Both the position numbers and the translations under genes were made by a program. Below are positions 51,213-59,534 of a stretch of 64,000 nucleotides of DNA, piece by piece. The DNA comes from a bacterium (GTDB lineage Bacteria > Babelota > Babeliae > Babelales > UBA12409). Within the stretch, counting starts at the first letter, position 1, and every line of letters starts with the position of its first letter. The stretch covers positions 62,001 through 126,000 of the forward strand of contig JABJKG010000002.1 in the NCBI GenBank assembly GCA_018660415.1. The letters run 5' to 3'. Under the pieces are notes generated by a model. It was not told where the DNA came from and did no database searches. It saw nothing but the letters and a program-made list of their open reading frames with translations.

Positions 51213-53621
51213 TTACTTTTTCTTAGCGGTAGTTTTGCGCGTAGCGGCTTTTTTTGCAGGAGATTTCCGTGCAGTTGCTTTCTTAGCTGGAGCTTTGCGA
51301 GTAGCTGCCTTTTTAACAGGAGCTTTACGTGTTGTTGTTTTAGCCTTAGGTGCTTTTGGTGCAGCAGCCTTGACAGCAGCAGAGTCTTTATCGCAAACAG
51401 GACAGCTTAAGAGGGTGTTACCTTCTTTATCTACACGCTTGAGGAAGTATGGTGACTTACATGTTTTACATGATTTTTCTTCGATGTCGCTAAATACAAC
51501 AAACTTACACTTGGGATAGTTTTTACAGCCCCAAAACGTTTTACCCTTCCAGGTACGCTTGCCAACTTCACCACCATCATCCGGACATGGGAACTTAGCT
51601 GTTTCTTGATGGATGTACTTACATCCAGGATATCCAGAACATGAAATAAACGGCCCGAATCGGCCAACCATTTCCCGCATAGGCTTACTACACTTAGGAC
51701 ATTTCATATCAAGCATCTTAGGCTTTTCAGCCTCGATGAGTTTGATAGAGCCATCCTCTTCTCGTTCGAAGTTACTGGTAAAGGCACAATCAGGATATGC
51801 AGGACATCCAAGGAATTCTCCCGCCTTACCAAATCGAATGACCAGTTTTTCTTTCTTACATTCGGGGCAATCAAGATCGGTAGGCTCTAAAGGTTTTTTA
51901 GTTTTACTGGTTCCTTTAAAGGCGACCAGGTCTTCAGAGAAACTCTTATAGAAGGTGCTAAGAAGTTGATCGCGGTCTTTTTCACCATGTTCTACTTTAT
52001 CCAGTTCTTCTTCCATGCGTGCAGTAAATTTTTCATTGATAATGTGTGGCAGGTTTTCTACCAATATTTTTGTAACTTGCATACCAAGCTCTGTTGGTAG
52101 AAAGCGTTTTTTAGTATCAAGCGCGGTATAGTTCCGGGCTTGGATGGTGCTTAAAATTGTGGCATACGTACTTGGACGTCCAATGCCTTCTTTTTCTAGC
52201 TCTTTAACTAATGACGCTTCTGTAAATCGTGGTGGTGGCTGTGTAAAATGCTGCTTACCATCAGTTTTTTTGTTATCTATAGATTTTTTAGCTTCAAGTT
52301 CTTTAGGAATTTTTGCTTTTTGTTCTTTTTCATCTTCTTCTACGTTATACACTTTTAAAAAACCATCAAAGATCAATGTTGAACCAGTAACACGAAATAG
52401 GAACTTGGGGCTCATAATATTAACTTGTCGTTGCGCGTACTGTGCTGGGTTCATTTGACATGCAACAAAGCGTTGCCAGATGAGTTTATATAATTTTGCA
52501 GCATCAGGTGGTAAGAATCGACTTACTTTATCAGGTGTTAATGAACTATCAATAGGCCGTACCGCTTCGTGAGCATCTTGAGCCTTGGCTTCACTCTTTT
52601 TGCCTTTTGCATAAAAGTTGGCAGATGCTGGTAAATAATCATTACCGTATTCTTTTTTAATGTGTGCACGCGCTTGTGTCAGTGCTGTATCTGAGATACG
52701 GAGCGAGTCAGTACGCATATAGGTAATCAAAGCTACCGGTGTGCTTTTATCTTGTAATGGTAAACCTTCATATAATTTTTGGGCAATCGTCATTGTCCTT
52801 TTTACCGAGAATCCGAGTCGGTTGTAGGCGGCTTGCTGTAATGTACTGGTCATAAATGGCGCTAATGGTTTTTTAGCACGTTTTTTATCTTGTATTGAGT
52901 CGACGGTAAAGTCGGACTTTTTAATTTCGCCAATAATTTTATCAGCTTCTTTTTTACTAGTTATTTTAAAAGCTTTTTTATTAATTTGTGCAAGGTCGGC
53001 AGATATTTTTGCTTTACCTTGTTCAAAGTCGCCATGGATGGACCAGTATTCTTCTGGTTTAAATTCACGGATGGAAGCTTCGCGATCACAGATCAGCTTG
53101 AGTGCTACAGATTGCACACGGCCAGCTGAAAGGCCCTTCATAATTTTTTGCCATAAAATTGGGGAGACTTCGTAACCCACCCAACGATCTAGGACTCGAC
53201 GAGCCTGTTGAGCGTTTACTTTCTCCATATCAACTTGTGATAGATGGTTCAAGGATTCAAGGATAGCAATCTTAGTAATTTCGTTAAACGTAATACGATG
53301 TACTTTGGCCTTCTTGGGTGCAACCTTAAGGATCTCTTGTTCAATATGCCATGCAATAATCTCTCCCTCACGATCAGGATCGGGAGCTAAGTAAATTTCA
53401 TCACTAACGCTGGCTTGTTTACAAATATCAGCGATAACTTTTTGCTTATTATCAAGAACTACATATTCAAGGGTAATTGGCGGTCCTAGGTTGACCCCAA
53501 TTGATTTACTCGGCAAATCTTTAATATGTCCTACTGTAGACATAATTTTAAAGTCTCGGCCCAGAAACTTAGATATAGTTTTGATTTTTGCAGGCGACTC
53601 TACAATTAATAATTTCTTCAT
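51213..53621 (-). CDS. topA: DNA topoisomerase I with histone H1-like tail
   Basis: 802 residues. The TOPRIM domain has IVESPAK at the start and DPDREGE (81-87). The active tyrosine is Tyr301 in TYMRTDS. Three to four C-terminal zinc modules with CxxC pairs (CPECKKEKL, CPKCSKPM, CKTCKSP) follow. The last 50 residues are an Ala/Lys/Pro/Thr repeat (KAPVKKAATRKAPAKKATAR), like the tail of bacterial H1-type proteins. It relaxes negative supercoils; the tail probably adds DNA affinity. Confidence 0.96.
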   Translation of the reverse strand: MKKLLIVESPAKIKTISKFLGRDFKIMSTVGHIKDLPSKSIGVNLGPPITLEYVVLDNKQKVIADICKQASVSDEIYLAPDPDREGEIIAWHIEQEILKVAPKKAKVHRITFNEITKIAILESLNHLSQVDMEKVNAQQARRVLDRWVGYEVSPILWQKIMKGLSAGRVQSVALKLICDREASIREFKPEEYWSIHGDFEQGKAKISADLAQINKKAFKITSKKEADKIIGEIKKSDFTVDSIQDKKRAKKPLAPFMTSTLQQAAYNRLGFSVKRTMTIAQKLYEGLPLQDKSTPVALITYMRTDSLRISDTALTQARAHIKKEYGNDYLPASANFYAKGKKSEAKAQDAHEAVRPIDSSLTPDKVSRFLPPDAAKLYKLIWQRFVACQMNPAQYAQRQVNIMSPKFLFRVTGSTLIFDGFLKVYNVEEDEKEQKAKIPKELEAKKSIDNKKTDGKQHFTQPPPRFTEASLVKELEKEGIGRPSTYATILSTIQARNYTALDTKKRFLPTELGMQVTKILVENLPHIINEKFTARMEEELDKVEHGEKDRDQLLSTFYKSFSEDLVAFKGTSKTKKPLEPTDLDCPECKKEKLVIRFGKAGEFLGCPAYPDCAFTSNFEREEDGSIKLIEAEKPKMLDMKCPKCSKPMREMVGRFGPFISCSGYPGCKYIHQETAKFPCPDDGGEVGKRTWKGKTFWGCKNYPKCKFVVFSDIEEKSCKTCKSPYFLKRVDKEGNTLLSCPVCDKDSAAVKAAAPKAPKAKTTTRKAPVKKAATRKAPAKKATARKSPAKKAATRKTTAKKK

Positions 53622-53865
53622 AATCCTCTTTATCCTCGACTACTGTATTACGTGCAGTCTCACCATCCATTAAAATACTGAAATCTGGTCGTAAATTCTT
53701 TGATTCTATATTTTATAATAATTCATTTATTTTCAAAAAGTCAAATAAGGTTGGGTTATATTAATAACAGCCTTATGCTCAAGCGCTTTGTTTATATTGT
53801 AATCTATTGCTTGAGTATGTATGAGGAAGATATAGCAAAAATAAGGATAATGCAAGGCTGAATGG

Positions 53866-53893
53866 TTGACCCATTCTGTTTGTAGAGTATAAT
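53866..53893 (+). promoter_or_regulatory. Sigma-70-type promoter
   Basis: TTGACC (53866-53871) and TATAAT (53888-53893) are 16 bases apart, ahead of the gene at 53965 and of a small leader reading frame. Confidence 0.75.
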
Positions 53894-53914
53894 AATTACT
53901 AAAAGGAATTATTC

Positions 53915-53947
53915 ATGTGGGGGTGGCTGTGCAGCAAAAATGTATAG
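53915..53947 (+). promoter_or_regulatory. Possible leader peptide ORF
   Basis: ATG at 53915 has AAAAGGAAT five to twelve bases upstream and encodes MWGWLCSKNV, then TAG, 17 bases before the next ATG. Two Trp codons and one Cys in ten, right after a promoter, are the kind of content seen in attenuator leaders, but no terminator/antiterminator pair is evident. Confidence 0.3.
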
Positions 53948-53964
53948 ACAACACGAAGGAAATC

Positions 53965-54669
53965 ATGACCAAGTTTTTTAATTATTTATTTATCTTTACT
54001 ATATTTATAGCTAATCCACTTCAGGCTAAAAAGCCGACCTATCTTTCTTATCAGGAAGAGAAGGATGGTGTTACTTTGGCTATAAAAGAGTTATCACCCA
54101 AAGAATCACAGAAAAAACTGTCTTCAGGTGCATTCAAAAGTCGAAAAAAGCCTTCCTCTATTATTCCTGTAACGTGCACTATTACTAATAACTCAAAACG
54201 AGATATTAAGTTCCGTAAAAGTGACATTGGCCTTAAGCTTGTTTTGCCAAGGCTGATTAAAAACAAGCTGGAATTGCAGTCACGTATCATTGCTTATGGC
54301 GGTTGGTTATTTTTTTTATCAACATTGATCATTGCTGAAGTAATTGCTTTCGGAGCACTTTTCGGAAATCCTGCTAGTGGAGTACTGTTGTACTCTTTTG
54401 GTCCTCAAATATTTGTTATGTTGGCACTAGAAATAGCTATAATGACTGCTTTGGTTTCATTGCCTTTTATACCCATTTATAAAAAATCTAAGTCTTTAGT
54501 TAAAAAATCAGTGATTTCTTATGAATCTTTAATGTGTATAAATCTGGAACCTGGAGAAAGTGCTGAGTTTACCTTTTACGTTCGCAAAAAGAACCTTCCT
54601 AAAACATTCAAAATGGCAGTTCAGGACGCGGTATCCAAGAAAAAGACCTATTTTACAGTGAGTGTATAA
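53965..54669 (+). CDS. Exported/membrane protein of a three-gene family, member 1
   Basis: 234 residues. The start at 53965 has AAGGA four bases upstream and begins a signal segment; an in-frame GTG at 53917 is less likely. The layout is shared with the genes at 54861 and 55630: a beta domain (VTLAIKELSPKESQKKL, SSIIPVTCTITNNSKRDI), a membrane hairpin (about 112-165), and a C-terminal strand-rich segment (NLEPGESAEFTFYVRKKNLP). It resembles an immunoglobulin-like fold split by a hairpin. Function unknown. Confidence 0.75.
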   Translation: MTKFFNYLFIFTIFIANPLQAKKPTYLSYQEEKDGVTLAIKELSPKESQKKLSSGAFKSRKKPSSIIPVTCTITNNSKRDIKFRKSDIGLKLVLPRLIKNKLELQSRIIAYGGWLFFLSTLIIAEVIAFGALFGNPASGVLLYSFGPQIFVMLALEIAIMTALVSLPFIPIYKKSKSLVKKSVISYESLMCINLEPGESAEFTFYVRKKNLPKTFKMAVQDAVSKKKTYFTVSV

Positions 54670-54702
54670 ATCGAGGTTGTTTTACCCTGTATTTGGTTGA
54701 AT

Positions 54703-54730
54703 AGTGCGCGTAGCTCATTGGATTATAGAG
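54703..54730 (+). other. tRNA 5'-half-like fragment
   Basis: The bases GCGCGTAGCTCATTGGATT, followed by ATAGAG, resemble the acceptor 3' side, T8-A9 and D-arm of a bacterial tRNA (canonical TAGCTCAGTTGGATAGAGC). No anticodon arm, T-arm or CCA follows, so it is not a functional tRNA. It could be a relic of integration at a tRNA gene, or chance. Confidence 0.35.
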
Positions 54731-54860
54731 TTATCTTGTAAAAACATCTTTAAATAGGCGTTTTTAGGTGGGGGCTGTTGACCAAAAGTGTTCAATTGCT
54801 ATTATTGAAGGTAATAAGTTAAAGAAATGTTGTGTTATTGAATAAATAAGAGGATTAAAT

Positions 54861-55484
54861 ATGTCTAAATTGTTTAACATCAAGTATGTATTCGGATTAG
54901 TATTAGTTGGAGCTGTTTTGCTTCCATCATGTGCGTTCCGTCCTACATACAACAGAAAAGCTATGACTGGCTTAAATTCTTCAAATGCTCACTTTGCAGA
55001 CACCAAAGAAGATGTAACGGTGTTAGTAAGAAAGTTAACAACTGAAGATTGTAAGTATGTTTTTGATGGTAGAAGCTTTGATAGCTCTAAGAATGAAATT
55101 ATCCCAATGCAGGTTACTGTTAGAAACAACTCTAACAACAGTGTATTGCTTAAGAAGAAAGATATTGTTTTACCATTACTAGATAATGAAACCGTTTCAA
55201 AGGCACTTCATTATAAGACTGGTGCTCGAAGTGTAGCATCTGCTCTATTCTTGCCTGGAGGTCTTATCACTGGTGTAGTATACGGTGTTATGTCTAAGGG
55301 TGGAAACGCTAACGTTGATCAAGACATAGAGCGTAAGTCTTCAGACGTTATTACTGTTGATGCTGGTGACAGTGTTAGTGCATTAATATTTGTTGATGAA
55401 GATGGTTACCGCGCTGAGTTTGATATGAGCGTAAAAACTACTGGTTCTGTAAAGAGAACTCTCGATTATAAAGTAGCTTTATAA
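54861..55484 (+). CDS. Lipoprotein of the three-gene family, member 2
   Basis: 207 residues. The N-terminus is a lipoprotein signal (FGLVLVGAVLLPSC, Cys at 24). The shared module follows: VTVLVRKLTTEDCKYVF, NEIIPMQVTVRNNSNNSVLL and VDAGDSVSALIFVDEDGY. The hydrophobic hairpin of the other two is reduced to one short glycine-rich stretch. AGAGGA lies before the ATG. Predicted to be anchored in the outer membrane. A strong terminator follows. Confidence 0.78.
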   Translation: MSKLFNIKYVFGLVLVGAVLLPSCAFRPTYNRKAMTGLNSSNAHFADTKEDVTVLVRKLTTEDCKYVFDGRSFDSSKNEIIPMQVTVRNNSNNSVLLKKKDIVLPLLDNETVSKALHYKTGARSVASALFLPGGLITGVVYGVMSKGGNANVDQDIERKSSDVITVDAGDSVSALIFVDEDGYRAEFDMSVKTTGSVKRTLDYKVAL

Positions 55485-55504
55485 TTTCGATTGAATCACA
55501 AGTT

Positions 55505-55540
55505 AAAACCCCGAATTACACAATGTAATTCGGGGTTTTT
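55505..55540 (+). terminator. Rho-independent terminator
   Basis: A 16-bp perfect stem (AAAACCCCGAATTACA and its complement) with a three-base loop is followed by further T residues, 20 bases after the lipoprotein gene. Confidence 0.95.
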
Positions 55541-55553
55541 CTTTTGTAAGTTA

Positions 55554-55582
55554 TTGACGGGTTTTAAGTTTGTTTGTATAGT
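55554..55582 (+). promoter_or_regulatory. Sigma-70-type promoter
   Basis: TTGACG (55554-55559) and TATAGT (55577-55582) are 17 bases apart, ahead of the gene at 55630, which therefore has its own transcript after the terminator at 55505. Confidence 0.75.
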
Positions 55583-55629
55583 TGTATTCTACTAAAGAGT
55601 TAACTGCATCAACTATTTGAGGGGTTTTC

Positions 55630-56364
55630 ATGAGATTAAAAATAAGCGTTCTTGCTTTTTTGATTATCGGATCTATGGGTGTTGTAGATGTGTCTGCAAA
55701 GTGGTTTAACCTGACTCCTAAAAATAATTCTATATATCCAGGGCAATACCGAGAGATGCATGACAAAGTATCGGTGCGGGTGCATGAGATGTCTTCAAGA
55801 GAATGCAAAAGAGAGTTTGGTCGTAAATTTAAAAATAGAAAATCACCCGCATCTATTATTCCGTTGCGGGTTGCGATTACTAACTATTCTAATAAGGCTG
55901 TAACATTTTCTAAGGGTAGTGCTGGACTACAGCAGGTTCCTATCCGTGTTTTGTCTAAAAAGTTTTTTATTCCTTCTTACCTTCCATTTTGTGTAGGGTG
56001 TTATGTTTCCGGAGCGCTTTTACCATTTGGACTTCTTTTTGGCCTTGTTGGTGGCTTACTCTTGATATCAGGAAATGTGCTTGGTGCTATGATAGCTGAA
56101 GCTATTGCCTTTTCTGTTATAGCAGTACCATATCATGCGGGTAAGGCAGCACAAAATGGCATTGAGGCTAAAAAAGATGAACAGCGAGAATTATGGTCGA
56201 TCATTGGTGAAGAGTCGTACAAGGTTATGCCAGGGACTCAAAAAACCGTATTCATTTTTGTTCGTAAGAAAAATTATAAGTCTACATTTAATCTTTTTGT
56301 AAAAAAGACTAATAAGGCTAAGACTAGAATTTCTTATGATGTCACGTTGGGCTCGAACGTTTAA
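55630..56364 (+). CDS. Exported/membrane protein of the three-gene family, member 3
   Basis: 244 residues. A signal peptide (cleavage near DVSAKW) precedes the shared module: VSVRVHEMSSRECKREFG, SIIPLRVAITNYSNKAV, a membrane hairpin (about 117-165) and VMPGTQKTVFIFVRKKNY. Close to the gene at 53965 in layout and in the FKNRKSPASIIP/FKSRKKPSSIIP stretch. GAGG lies 10 bases before the ATG. Function unknown. Confidence 0.77.
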   Translation: MRLKISVLAFLIIGSMGVVDVSAKWFNLTPKNNSIYPGQYREMHDKVSVRVHEMSSRECKREFGRKFKNRKSPASIIPLRVAITNYSNKAVTFSKGSAGLQQVPIRVLSKKFFIPSYLPFCVGCYVSGALLPFGLLFGLVGGLLLISGNVLGAMIAEAIAFSVIAVPYHAGKAAQNGIEAKKDEQRELWSIIGEESYKVMPGTQKTVFIFVRKKNYKSTFNLFVKKTNKAKTRISYDVTLGSNV

Positions 56365-56453
56365 ATTTTTTTCTATCTCGTGATATCTCATATTTTGTGA
56401 TACGCTGAGGTCGTTAAAAAAATAAATAACTGATATAAAAAATTAGATAAAGC

Positions 56454-57449
56454 ATGTTTTTTGATTTGCATTTTGCACAAATAAAGTTGCTATATTTTAT
56501 AATCCCAACATTCGTTGGGGTTCTTTTATACCGCTGGTTTTTTTATAAACCGGTAATGTACCAATACACCCTTATTGCTGTCATGAAGCAGATGGGTGTT
56601 CATGGCTCTTGGCTTCCTAGCCGCATCTTTTTTCTTTTACGGTTTTTACTTTTATTAGTCCTATCATTTTTAATGCTCAAACCGCAGTTGGCCGACAAGC
56701 GCTCAAAAGTACCTGTTGAAGGAATTGATATCATGTTGGTTTTGGATTTATCGGGTAGCATGGAAGCGCTTGATGATCTTACGACTCGTAAGTCCCGTGT
56801 TGAGATTGCCAAAGAGGAAGCTGTTCGTTTTATTCAACAGCGAGAAGATGATTCCATTGGGCTGGTTGCGTTTGGTCAAAATTCAATATCCAGGGCGCCG
56901 TTGACGCTTGATAAGAAAATTCTTGTTGAGATTGTTAATGATTTGAAAGTTGGCAATACGGTGGATCCTAATGGTACTGTGATAGCAAAATCATTGGTGA
57001 CGAGCTTGAATCGACTTAAAGATTCATCGGCCAAGACTAAGATTATTATTTTATTAACTGATGGGGTTCCGAGTCATCATGATATACAAGCGCATGCAGC
57101 GCTTGATATTGCTAAAAAGTTAAATGTGAAAATATATACCATTGGTATCGGTGGTAAGCAGGGTGGCTATATGTATAATCCTATGATTGGTTATCAGTTG
57201 GCATACCCGCCACTTAATACCGCACTCCTCGAGCAGATTTCATTTGAAACTAAGGGCAAATCATTCAGGGCCAAGAATCAAAAAGAGATGCGTTCTATCT
57301 ATGCGGTTATTGATAAGTTGGAAAAGACTAAGCGTGAAACTAATATCTATACACGCTATCAGGATACTTTCATGATAGGACTGTGGATAGCTCTGTTATT
57401 AATAGGATTATACGCATTACTTTCGAGCTTGCTATGGAGGGTCATTTAA
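56454..57449 (+). CDS. batA: BatA-like protein with von Willebrand factor A domain
   Basis: 331 residues. Two N-terminal helices (10-28, 57-76) and one C-terminal helix flank a cytoplasm- or periplasm-facing vWA domain with the metal-ion-dependent adhesion site D98-L-S-G-S102. The EIAKEEAVRFIQQRE helix and ILLTDGVPSH strand are typical. First gene of a five-gene Bat unit, a set linked in other bacteria to aerotolerance and MoxR ATPases; no MoxR gene is in the window. Confidence 0.88.
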   Translation: MFFDLHFAQIKLLYFIIPTFVGVLLYRWFFYKPVMYQYTLIAVMKQMGVHGSWLPSRIFFLLRFLLLLVLSFLMLKPQLADKRSKVPVEGIDIMLVLDLSGSMEALDDLTTRKSRVEIAKEEAVRFIQQREDDSIGLVAFGQNSISRAPLTLDKKILVEIVNDLKVGNTVDPNGTVIAKSLVTSLNRLKDSSAKTKIIILLTDGVPSHHDIQAHAALDIAKKLNVKIYTIGIGGKQGGYMYNPMIGYQLAYPPLNTALLEQISFETKGKSFRAKNQKEMRSIYAVIDKLEKTKRETNIYTRYQDTFMIGLWIALLLIGLYALLSSLLWRVI

Positions 57450-57450
57450 C

Positions 57451-58452
57451 ATGGATATGTTTGGTATTTCATGGGCAGCTATGTCTAATAGTTGGGTAGT
57501 GATTCTCGCTGTCTTGTTTAGTATCATGCGTATTGTCGTCTATGGACGCGTTACAATTTTAATGCGTAAGGCTGGATTAAGTTTTGGTGATAGTAAATTC
57601 TTATTACATTATTCTAATAATCGTAGGCTTATTAAGCTCATTTTATTTTGTATTGGGGTGATGTCATTAAGTCTTGCATTCTTGCAGCCGCAATGGGGTA
57701 AGAAGGAAGGTTTGACACAGCAAAAAGGACGTGACCTTTTTATATTATTAGATGTGTCTAAAAGTATGTTAGCTGAGGATGCCAAGCCGAGTCGTTTAGA
57801 GTTTGCAAAAGAGAAGATCAAGCGGTTAGTTGATAAGCTTGGAACCGATCGTGTTGCGTTAGTAATATTTGCGGGACGTCCGATTGTGCAATGTCCTCTT
57901 ACGCAAGACATTGATGCCTTTAAGCTATTTTTAGATCAGATTAGTCATGAAACGGTTGGAGCTGGAACGACTGCACTTGATAGTGCACTACAAAAAGTTT
58001 TAGACCAGTTTGAACATGCTGGAACCAAGAAGAGTAAGTTGGCAGTCATCTTTACCGATGGCGAAGATTTTTCTCATGATCTTGCTGGGGTGCGTAAGCA
58101 AGCACAAGACCAAGGCTTATTTATTTTTGCCGAAGGGTTGGGAACTACTACCGGAGCGCCCATACCGGTTTATAATGAGCAAGGTGATAAGGCTGGTGTT
58201 TTGAAAGATGATCAAGATTCTATTGTGATCTCTCGCTTGAACGAAAGCTTATTAAAGAACTTAGTATCACAAGTGGGTGGTATCTATGTAGCACCGACTC
58301 AAACCGATGATGATATTGATAAGATCCATGCCAAGCTTCAACGCTTTGAAAAAGAAAAATTTGGTAATAAACGGATGTCTAATAAACAAGAGCAATACTC
58401 ATGGTTTGTTGGTGTGAGCTTTATATGTTTTTTATTGGAATGGATATTATGA
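57451..58452 (+). CDS. batB: BatB-like protein with von Willebrand factor A domain
   Basis: 333 residues, homologous to BatA in layout. Metal site D101-V-S-K-S105, then AEDAKPSRLEFAKEKIKRLV and VIFTDGEDFSHD. The start follows the batA stop by one base. The stop overlaps the batC start (ATGA), so translation is coupled. BatA and BatB are expected to form a membrane complex. Confidence 0.9.
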   Translation: MDMFGISWAAMSNSWVVILAVLFSIMRIVVYGRVTILMRKAGLSFGDSKFLLHYSNNRRLIKLILFCIGVMSLSLAFLQPQWGKKEGLTQQKGRDLFILLDVSKSMLAEDAKPSRLEFAKEKIKRLVDKLGTDRVALVIFAGRPIVQCPLTQDIDAFKLFLDQISHETVGAGTTALDSALQKVLDQFEHAGTKKSKLAVIFTDGEDFSHDLAGVRKQAQDQGLFIFAEGLGTTTGAPIPVYNEQGDKAGVLKDDQDSIVISRLNESLLKNLVSQVGGIYVAPTQTDDDIDKIHAKLQRFEKEKFGNKRMSNKQEQYSWFVGVSFICFLLEWIL

Positions 58453-59534
58453 AGAATATTAAAGTTATGCTTGTTTGCTTATTGATAGCCAATACATGCT
58501 TAGGTGATCTGTCATTTTATGAACAGTATCAAGACTATAAAGCTCGTGAGGCATTGAATGGTAATCAATATGACCAGGCTGCGTCGCGTTTAGAGGAGTT
58601 GTTGGTTGAACATCCTGATCATGCGTTGATGAATTTCAATACGGGTGTTATTGCTCTTGATAAGGGGAATTGGCAACGGGCCATTGATTCTTTTTCTCGG
58701 GTTATTCAAGTAAGTAAGGATAAGTCATTATTAGAAAAGGCTTATATTAACCTTGGTAATGCGCATGTGAAAAACAAGCAAGCAAAGGAAGCGTTATCGG
58801 CATATAAGGATGCGGTAAAGATCAACCCTGACAACGAGCATGTACAACACAATATTGAAAAGCTGGAAGAGTATTTAAAGCAGCAGAGCCAGCAAGACAA
58901 TAAAAACGAGAATGATCGGGATAAGAAGGATAAAAAAGATAGTAACGGGGACGATCAGCAAAAGCAGGAGCAGCAAAAAGATCAAGAGAAAAATCAGTCC
59001 GATCAGTCGAAAAAGGATGGGGATGGCAAGGATCAAGACAAAGGGCAACAGGATCAATCCAAGAACGGTAAGGGCGATGATGGGAAGGATTCTCATAACT
59101 CTAAACCTTCATCACAAGGCGACCAGAAAGAACAGGACGCATCCGGCAACCGAGACCCAAAACAAGACTCGCAAAAACATGACGGCAAGGATGACGGGAA
59201 ACAGAACGGGCGAGACAACAAGAGCGATCCCGCAAATAGCGATGCGCAGAAAAAAGGAGGGGGCATACCGAACCCCGATCAAGATAGCCAAGGGGAACAA
59301 AAGCCACCATCCGTCAGTCATGATCAATCCCAACAAGATTTAAAGGATAAACAAAATGCTCAACAGTCACACCATACTGGTACCGAGCAAAAAAAGCCAG
59401 AAAATAAGCTCAATACGTACATGCAAGAGATGTTAGAGCAATTGGACAAAGAAGATAAAGCGGGCAATAAAATGTTTATGCGTGCACAGCTTCAAGACAA
59501 GATGAAGGAGGGGCATGGACAAAAAAATTGGTAA
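58449..59534 (+). CDS. batC: BatC-like TPR protein with long charged low-complexity tail
   Basis: 361 residues. The start at 58449 (overlapping the batB stop) begins a signal peptide (MKNIKVMLVCLLIANTCLG). Two to three TPR units follow (e.g. YDQAASRLEELLVEHPDH and AYINLGNAHVKNKQAKEAL). Residues 145-330 are almost only Asp, Lys, Gln, Asn, Ser and Gly. The stretch 59090-59330 is visibly richer in G and C than the neighbours. The TPR part is the usual BatC core; the tail is predicted to be disordered. Confidence 0.85.
   Translation: MKNIKVMLVCLLIANTCLGDLSFYEQYQDYKAREALNGNQYDQAASRLEELLVEHPDHALMNFNTGVIALDKGNWQRAIDSFSRVIQVSKDKSLLEKAYINLGNAHVKNKQAKEALSAYKDAVKINPDNEHVQHNIEKLEEYLKQQSQQDNKNENDRDKKDKKDSNGDDQQKQEQQKDQEKNQSDQSKKDGDGKDQDKGQQDQSKNGKGDDGKDSHNSKPSSQGDQKEQDASGNRDPKQDSQKHDGKDDGKQNGRDNKSDPANSDAQKKGGGIPNPDQDSQGEQKPPSVSHDQSQQDLKDKQNAQQSHHTGTEQKKPENKLNTYMQEMLEQLDKEDKAGNKMFMRAQLQDKMKEGHGQKNW

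Larger units (their letters stand above)
53622..53964. other. Intergenic region between topA and the exported-protein trio
   Basis: 343 AT-rich bases separate two divergent genes. It holds a good promoter (53866-53893) for the downstream gene and a possible 10-codon leader ORF (53915-53947). The part from 53640 to 53860 shows no gene, repeat or RNA that I can recognise. Confidence 0.6.

Noticed and set aside
51235-51519. Plus-strand frame opposite the topA 3' end
   Set aside because: Its Ala/Val/Leu-rich translation mirrors the Lys/Ala/Pro repeat of the topA tail; no independent start signal.
54703-54800. A complete tRNA gene
   Set aside because: Only the 5' half resembles a tRNA; the bases that follow cannot form anticodon or T-arms and lack the TTC-A loop.
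58875-59343. Long open frames on both strands opposite and within batC (hydrophobic or Arg/Ile-rich translations)
   Set aside because: They are shadows of the Asp/Lys/Gln repeat region in another frame; they have no ribosome site and are compositionally biased.
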